A DNA stretch of 9,517 bases, from contig JAITHS010000123.1 in NCBI GenBank assembly GCA_031279875.1, positions 1 to 9,517 of the forward strand, written 5' to 3'. This DNA comes from Tannerella sp. (GTDB lineage Bacteria > Bacteroidota > Bacteroidia > Bacteroidales > Tannerellaceae). Positions 6,552-9,517 of this stretch are shown here, piece by piece. The translations under genes were made by a program, and so were the position numbers. A model generated the notes under the pieces. The model was not told the origin of the DNA. It did not search any database and was given only the letters and a program-made list of their open reading frames with translations. Position 1 is the first letter of the stretch. The number at the start of each line of letters is the position of its first letter.

Positions 6552-7875
6552 TGCTCACCTCCTCTCCATTTTTATTTGGAAACGAATTTAGAAACGAACG
6601 CATCAAAGCCTTGTAAAGCAATGAACCCTGCTCACTGTAAGCATTTTGAGTGAAATGGATATGGTCGCTGCCGAACATTCCCGATTCAAACCATTTGATA
6701 CATGAATTTTGACCGCCGCCGATACTGTACATGTCGAGAGTGGCAATATTATTACTATCTGAATATGAGCGTAATACATCCGCAACGGCTTTCATGTTAG
6801 GGTTAGGCTCATAATAGCGTTTCTGATTTTTGACTTTTCGTTTGTAGGCTTCTAATGGAGTGGTTATCAGCAAAGTAACGTCGGGCAGTTCTTCACGAAC
6901 AAGGTTGACGAACGAATTGACTTGCGCTTCAAAATCGGCTTCGTTGAAATAGCGCCCGTAAGATTCGTTAGTACCGAGCGAAACTATCAGTAGCGACGGT
7001 TTGAGAAGCGACAGTTGGCGTATATAACTGCGATTTGTGTAGTCGATAAATCTTGCGCCGTTGACGCCGATAGAATGGTAAAGAACGCCCGGTTTGCCGT
7101 TGGTAAGCATAAAACCGTAGTAAAGATTTTGAGATTTACCTTTCGTAAAGCTTTTAAGATGAAGTGAATCGGTAAGGTCGGCAGTCAGGAATGTGTCGGC
7201 AACAATGTTTTCAACCGGCATGACACCTTTTTTGAGGTCGGCGATTAAAGGTATTGAAGCGGTAGCAGGTTCCATCACGGCGGCGGCGCTGTCGCGAAAG
7301 AGTATGGCGCTGTTGAAACCGTATCCTGTGCCGTTACGCGGAGATATAACAAGATTGAAGTTAATACGCTGAATATCAGTCATCACACCGATACCGCCAA
7401 TACCCCACGAACATTTGTTGTTGCGCAGAACGCACCTTGCGCCAGTCCAGTTTCTAACATCGGAGAGGATGAAATAATCGGGCGGTTCATTTTGACGCAT
7501 CAACTTAAAAGGCGCTATCCATCCTCGTCCGGCATTACCGAAAGCGCTGTGCAGCAGCCTCATAGTGCGTCCGGAGAGAATCCCTGCCTGAATATGCGAA
7601 TCGCCGAGATGGATGATATTGACGACCGTATCCTTACCTTCGACAAGTTTCTGCAATTCGCTGATAAAAGGCGTCAAAGTAAGCGTCGGGTCGGTTATAT
7701 AGCACAGAGAATCGTTGATAAACGGCAGATTTGAGGTAACGGTGTCGATTGACATATCAAGCAATATGTTCGGCGTAATGTCCTTACTATCAGGGTTATC
7801 GTAGAAGTTGCCGCTGCCCGACAGACATAAAACCGCGACTACAATTATTGCAATATTGTTTTTATTCCGAATCAT
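6541..7875 (-). CDS. SGNH/GDSL hydrolase-fold protein, periplasmic, partner of the MBOAT protein (second copy)
   Basis: This 444-residue protein has an N-terminal hydrophobic segment (about 8-22), either a signal peptide or a membrane anchor, and an exported SGNH domain. Block I is HLGDSHIQAG with nucleophile S93. A block II-like glycine is in SIGVNGARF (268-276). Block III is SLGTNESYG with G301-T302-N303-E304. Block V is SDHIHFT with D404 and H407 completing the triad. Nearly 170 residues separate block I from block II, so there is a large inserted beta-rich region. Family knowledge: SGNH proteins beside MBOAT proteins (compare AlgJ/AlgX and PatB) act as O-acetyltransferases or esterases on envelope polysaccharides. 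All catalytic positions are present, so it is likely active. The ATG at 7875 overlaps the preceding SGNH gene by 14 bases, and its 3' end overlaps the MBOAT gene by 11, indicating coupled translation. It shares FG..G.G and GGQNS.IK motifs with its upstream neighbour. Confidence 0.88.
   Translation of the reverse strand: MIRNKNNIAIIVVAVLCLSGSGNFYDNPDSKDITPNILLDMSIDTVTSNLPFINDSLCYITDPTLTLTPFISELQKLVEGKDTVVNIIHLGDSHIQAGILSGRTMRLLHSAFGNAGRGWIAPFKLMRQNEPPDYFILSDVRNWTGARCVLRNNKCSWGIGGIGVMTDIQRINFNLVISPRNGTGYGFNSAILFRDSAAAVMEPATASIPLIADLKKGVMPVENIVADTFLTADLTDSLHLKSFTKGKSQNLYYGFMLTNGKPGVLYHSIGVNGARFIDYTNRSYIRQLSLLKPSLLIVSLGTNESYGRYFNEADFEAQVNSFVNLVREELPDVTLLITTPLEAYKRKVKNQKRYYEPNPNMKAVADVLRSYSDSNNIATLDMYSIGGGQNSCIKWFESGMFGSDHIHFTQNAYSEQGSLLYKALMRSFLNSFPNKNGEEVSSVE
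6552..6563 (-). promoter_or_regulatory. canonical Shine-Dalgarno sequence for the MBOAT gene, inside the upstream gene
   Basis: On the minus strand AGGAGGTGA (6563-6555) is followed by GCA and then the GTG start at 6551-6549. The core AGGAGG sits six bases before the start, which is ideal spacing. It lies within the last codons of the SGNH gene (encoding the EEVSS end). It decides in favour of the GTG start over the ATG at codon 21, and stands out because the other genes here have only A-rich leaders. Confidence 0.75.
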
Positions 7876-9319
7876 ACAGTTCTTTTTCTTTTAATAATGC
7901 GTTATAGAGGGCATTAGCGACTTCTTTTCCTCCTCTGAAATTGAGATGAGTATAGTCTTTGCTTGCCCAGTTTGACTTTACGTATTTTATCATGCTGTTT
8001 TGTCCGCCCATAGCTGCAAAAACGCTCCAAAACGTTACTCCGGTGTCCTGAGCCGTCTGTCGCTGTGCTTTCAACAGCGCCGGCACTCCGGGCATCGTAC
8101 GGTACTCGCCGTTGCGTTTATGACTTCTGTCCGACACTCCCATTATCATTACGTCGGCGCCCGGAAAACACTTACGGATATGTTCTACTACCTTAACCAT
8201 TTGTTTGCCGTACCATGTGTAATTGCGCACCGAATCGCTCACTATGTTAAGCCCGTATTGCAGTATTATCAGGTCGTAAGGGCGTATTTCCTGAAAGTTG
8301 CGACATGTAACGGCATCAAGGTTCGTCATTATGATACCCGAATTGCCGCGAAGCGAAAAGTTATCAACAACAACGCCTTTATTATCTTCCAGCGCAATGC
8401 CTATTGCCTTGAGACCCTGCGCATTACGAAACTGTAACGTGCCTTGTCGGAATGTTCCTTTGAGTTCATACTGGGTAACGCCGGTTGATTCTTCGGGCAG
8501 TATGTAGGCGAAAGTTTCCTCTCCTTGTTTGAGAAGCATTTCTGCTTGATTATTAGCCGAATAGATAAATTTCAGCGTAGTTACTTCCTGCAATGACGGA
8601 AACATGTCGGTAGTCTGAAAATTGACGGAAGCGGTACCTGATTGCGGCTCGAAAAGCATCCCCGACAGCACATATTTTTGTTTGGAATTTTTGATGATAG
8701 AGTATGATTTCCAGCCGTTAGCGCTCTGTTTGATAGTCGGTCTGTATTGCGCTACAACCGATTCTATGGGGATAAAACCGACACCGTTACCGCCGAAACG
8801 CGACTGCATCTGCTGCCTGAAATCGGCTACCATGATGTCGCCTTCTATGAACGAATCGCCCAGAAAGGCTATCCTGACGGGACGTTGCATGTTGTTGGCG
8901 TTGTTGAGAGCCGCAAAGAAATGCCTTAATCCTCGACGGTCGGACGAAAAGTCCTCAATATCAACGTTTAACATTTGTTCCGGCGTCAGTTGAGGTTGAG
9001 GAGGTTGCGGAGGTTGAGGAGGTTGAGGGGTTTGTAGATCTTGTGCCGACGCCTTCATACTGTCCTGCAATAATGGGTCGGGGATGTTTTCGTTATTGTT
9101 TCGATCGTTGTTAGTATATTCATCGTGTGCAATCCACTTCGTATAATCATCTTCTTCAACTGTCGGTGCGGCGCTGCGAACGTCCGACAGCAAGTCAACC
9201 TTTTTGATCGGCTCATTAAATATCGTTTCCGGCAAAAAAAACATCAACAAGCACATTATCACAGCCAAAACCATGATAATGATAAACTTTTTAGAGTAGT
9301 CTTTATTGTTAATGTTCAT
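7862..9319 (-). CDS. membrane-anchored SGNH/GDSL hydrolase-fold protein with proline-rich linker (first copy)
   Basis: This 485-residue protein is the first gene of the acylation operon. Residues 12-30 form a strongly hydrophobic signal-anchor after a lysine-containing N-terminus, which places the rest in the periplasm. A polar, acidic linker (about 45-115) includes a PQP-rich stretch (98-109). The SGNH domain follows: block I is AFLGDSFIEG with S156, then FGGNGVGFIP (175-184), a block II-like stretch LRGNSGII (323-330), block III LQYGLNIV with G356 and N358, and block V KDYTHLNF with D455 and H458. The residue after the block III asparagine is isoleucine rather than the usual acidic residue, but the asparagine itself is kept, so activity is plausible. 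The motif GGQNSMIKY (438-446) matches GGQNSCIKW in the next gene, indicating an old duplication. The ATG at 9319 fits the signal-anchor. Whether it is a transferase, an esterase or a binding partner cannot be told from sequence. Confidence 0.87.
   Translation of the reverse strand: MNINNKDYSKKFIIIMVLAVIMCLLMFFLPETIFNEPIKKVDLLSDVRSAAPTVEEDDYTKWIAHDEYTNNDRNNNENIPDPLLQDSMKASAQDLQTPQPPQPPQPPQPQLTPEQMLNVDIEDFSSDRRGLRHFFAALNNANNMQRPVRIAFLGDSFIEGDIMVADFRQQMQSRFGGNGVGFIPIESVVAQYRPTIKQSANGWKSYSIIKNSKQKYVLSGMLFEPQSGTASVNFQTTDMFPSLQEVTTLKFIYSANNQAEMLLKQGEETFAYILPEESTGVTQYELKGTFRQGTLQFRNAQGLKAIGIALEDNKGVVVDNFSLRGNSGIIMTNLDAVTCRNFQEIRPYDLIILQYGLNIVSDSVRNYTWYGKQMVKVVEHIRKCFPGADVMIMGVSDRSHKRNGEYRTMPGVPALLKAQRQTAQDTGVTFWSVFAAMGGQNSMIKYVKSNWASKDYTHLNFRGGKEVANALYNALLKEKELYDSE
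8994..9029. repeat. 9-bp tandem repeat encoding the Pro-Gln linker
   Basis: Four consecutive 9-base units on the plus strand, GGTTGAGGA, GGTTGCGGA, GGTTGAGGA and GGTTGAGGG (8994, 9003, 9012, 9021), encode on the minus strand the repeated Pro-Gln-Pro tract of the membrane-anchored SGNH protein. The unit length is a multiple of three, so copy-number change would lengthen or shorten the linker without breaking the frame. Confidence 0.85.
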
Positions 9320-9343
9320 ATTTTTTTGTCGTTTTTAAGTGTG

Positions 9344-9377
9344 CAAAGATAGATAAAAATTATGAATTATGTAACAA
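9344..9377 (-). promoter_or_regulatory. putative Bacteroides-type promoter of the SGNH-SGNH-MBOAT operon
   Basis: On the minus strand TATCTTTG (9351-9344) matches the TAnnTTTG -7 box exactly. A TTG (9377-9375) lies 23 bases upstream as a possible -33 element, at the long end of accepted spacing; the next TTTG (9381-9378) is 26 bases away. The -7 box is about 25 bases before the ATG at 9319, giving a very short leader. Confidence 0.55.
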
Positions 9378-9434
9378 CAAACTGCTTACAGGATTTTGAT
9401 GACAATAAAAAACCGAAACGAACGTTAATAATAT

Positions 9435-9517
9435 GTGAAAATACTCGTCTTAAATTCAATATTATACACTGCCGACAAGGGGATTATTCCTGCGGTGAAA
9501 TCGGTAAAAGACACGAT
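9435..9517 (+). CDS. 5' end of a divergent gene, product uncertain (possibly a glycosyltransferase)
   Basis: From GTG at 9435 the frame stays open to the window edge (27 full codons), beginning MKILVLNSILYTADKGIIPA and continuing VKSVKDT. An in-frame TAA at 9429-9431 means it cannot start further upstream. The 'MKIL.LNS.LYT' opening, a beta strand followed by a loop, resembles the first strand of a Rossmann-like fold, and I associate it with GT-B glycosyltransferases of Bacteroidota. With so little sequence this is only a guess. It is transcribed away from the acylation operon. A glycosyltransferase here would fit an envelope polysaccharide theme. I see no clear TAnnTTTG promoter in front of it. 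Confidence 0.55.
   Translation, partial: MKILVLNSILYTADKGIIPAVKSVKDT

Noticed and set aside
6541..7875. Second SGNH protein considered as a lipoprotein because of C17 in its hydrophobic segment
   Set aside because: The residue before the cysteine is leucine (VAVLC), not glycine, alanine or serine, so there is no acceptable lipobox.
8000..8437. A 145-codon plus-strand open frame opposite the first SGNH gene
   Set aside because: No domain or motif, no promoter or start context, and complete overlap with a confidently called gene on the other strand.
9352..9434. Search for a plus-strand promoter before the divergent gene
   Set aside because: A TTTTG at 9394-9398 has no TAnnTTTG box at the right distance; nothing I could support.

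Overview
The window looks like a chromosomal segment from a member of the Bacteroidota, most likely Bacteroidales. Three things point there. Upstream of three operons sit boxes of the Bacteroides type (TTTG or TTG, a spacer of about 20 bases, then TAnnTTTG or a close match). The protein families are typical of the phylum: a DUF4369/thioredoxin lipoprotein, a C-terminal strand domain of the large carboxypeptidase-regulatory/MG2-type surface proteins, and a pair of SGNH proteins with an MBOAT acyltransferase. Most starts lack a strong Shine-Dalgarno sequence. I see no phage, transposase, CRISPR, tRNA or rRNA sequence.

Layout, left to right. Bases 1-196 are the 3' end of a plus-strand surface-protein gene. 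It is followed by a 50-codon plus-strand remnant (225-377) resembling the N-terminus of a CPBP membrane protease. The remnant stops exactly at an AT-rich 14-bp tandem repeat (375-422). Everything from 426 to 9319 is on the minus strand, in three transcription units. Reading in the direction of transcription they are: (a) from about 9344 leftwards, two related SGNH-hydrolase-like proteins and an MBOAT O-acyltransferase, with successive overlaps of 14 and 11 bases; (b) pckA, with its own promoter at 4893-4924 and a strong intrinsic terminator at 3140-3183; (c) a thioredoxin-fold lipoprotein (TTG start) followed one base later by a comM/yifB-type AAA+ ATPase, converging on the plus-strand remnant. 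At the right edge a divergent plus-strand gene with a GTG start begins at 9435 and runs out of the window.

How the genes work together. The SGNH-SGNH-MBOAT unit has the composition of an envelope polysaccharide O-acylation machine: the MBOAT protein would move an acyl group (probably acetyl) across the membrane, and the periplasmic SGNH proteins would transfer it to, or remove it from, a glycan. pckA is core gluconeogenic/fermentative metabolism (PEP-oxaloacetate interconversion) and is independently transcribed. The thioredoxin lipoprotein and ComM probably share a transcript, but no functional link between them is evident.

No stretch longer than about 210 bases lacks a gene. The larger gaps are 3034-3243 (terminator plus promoter), 4852-5000 (pckA promoter) and 9320-9434 (promoter of the acylation operon; nothing clear for the divergent gene). 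Most of the window is ordinary. The points most worth a second look are the duplicated SGNH pair with MBOAT, the unusually canonical Shine-Dalgarno/GTG start of the MBOAT gene, and the gene remnant cut off at the repeat.
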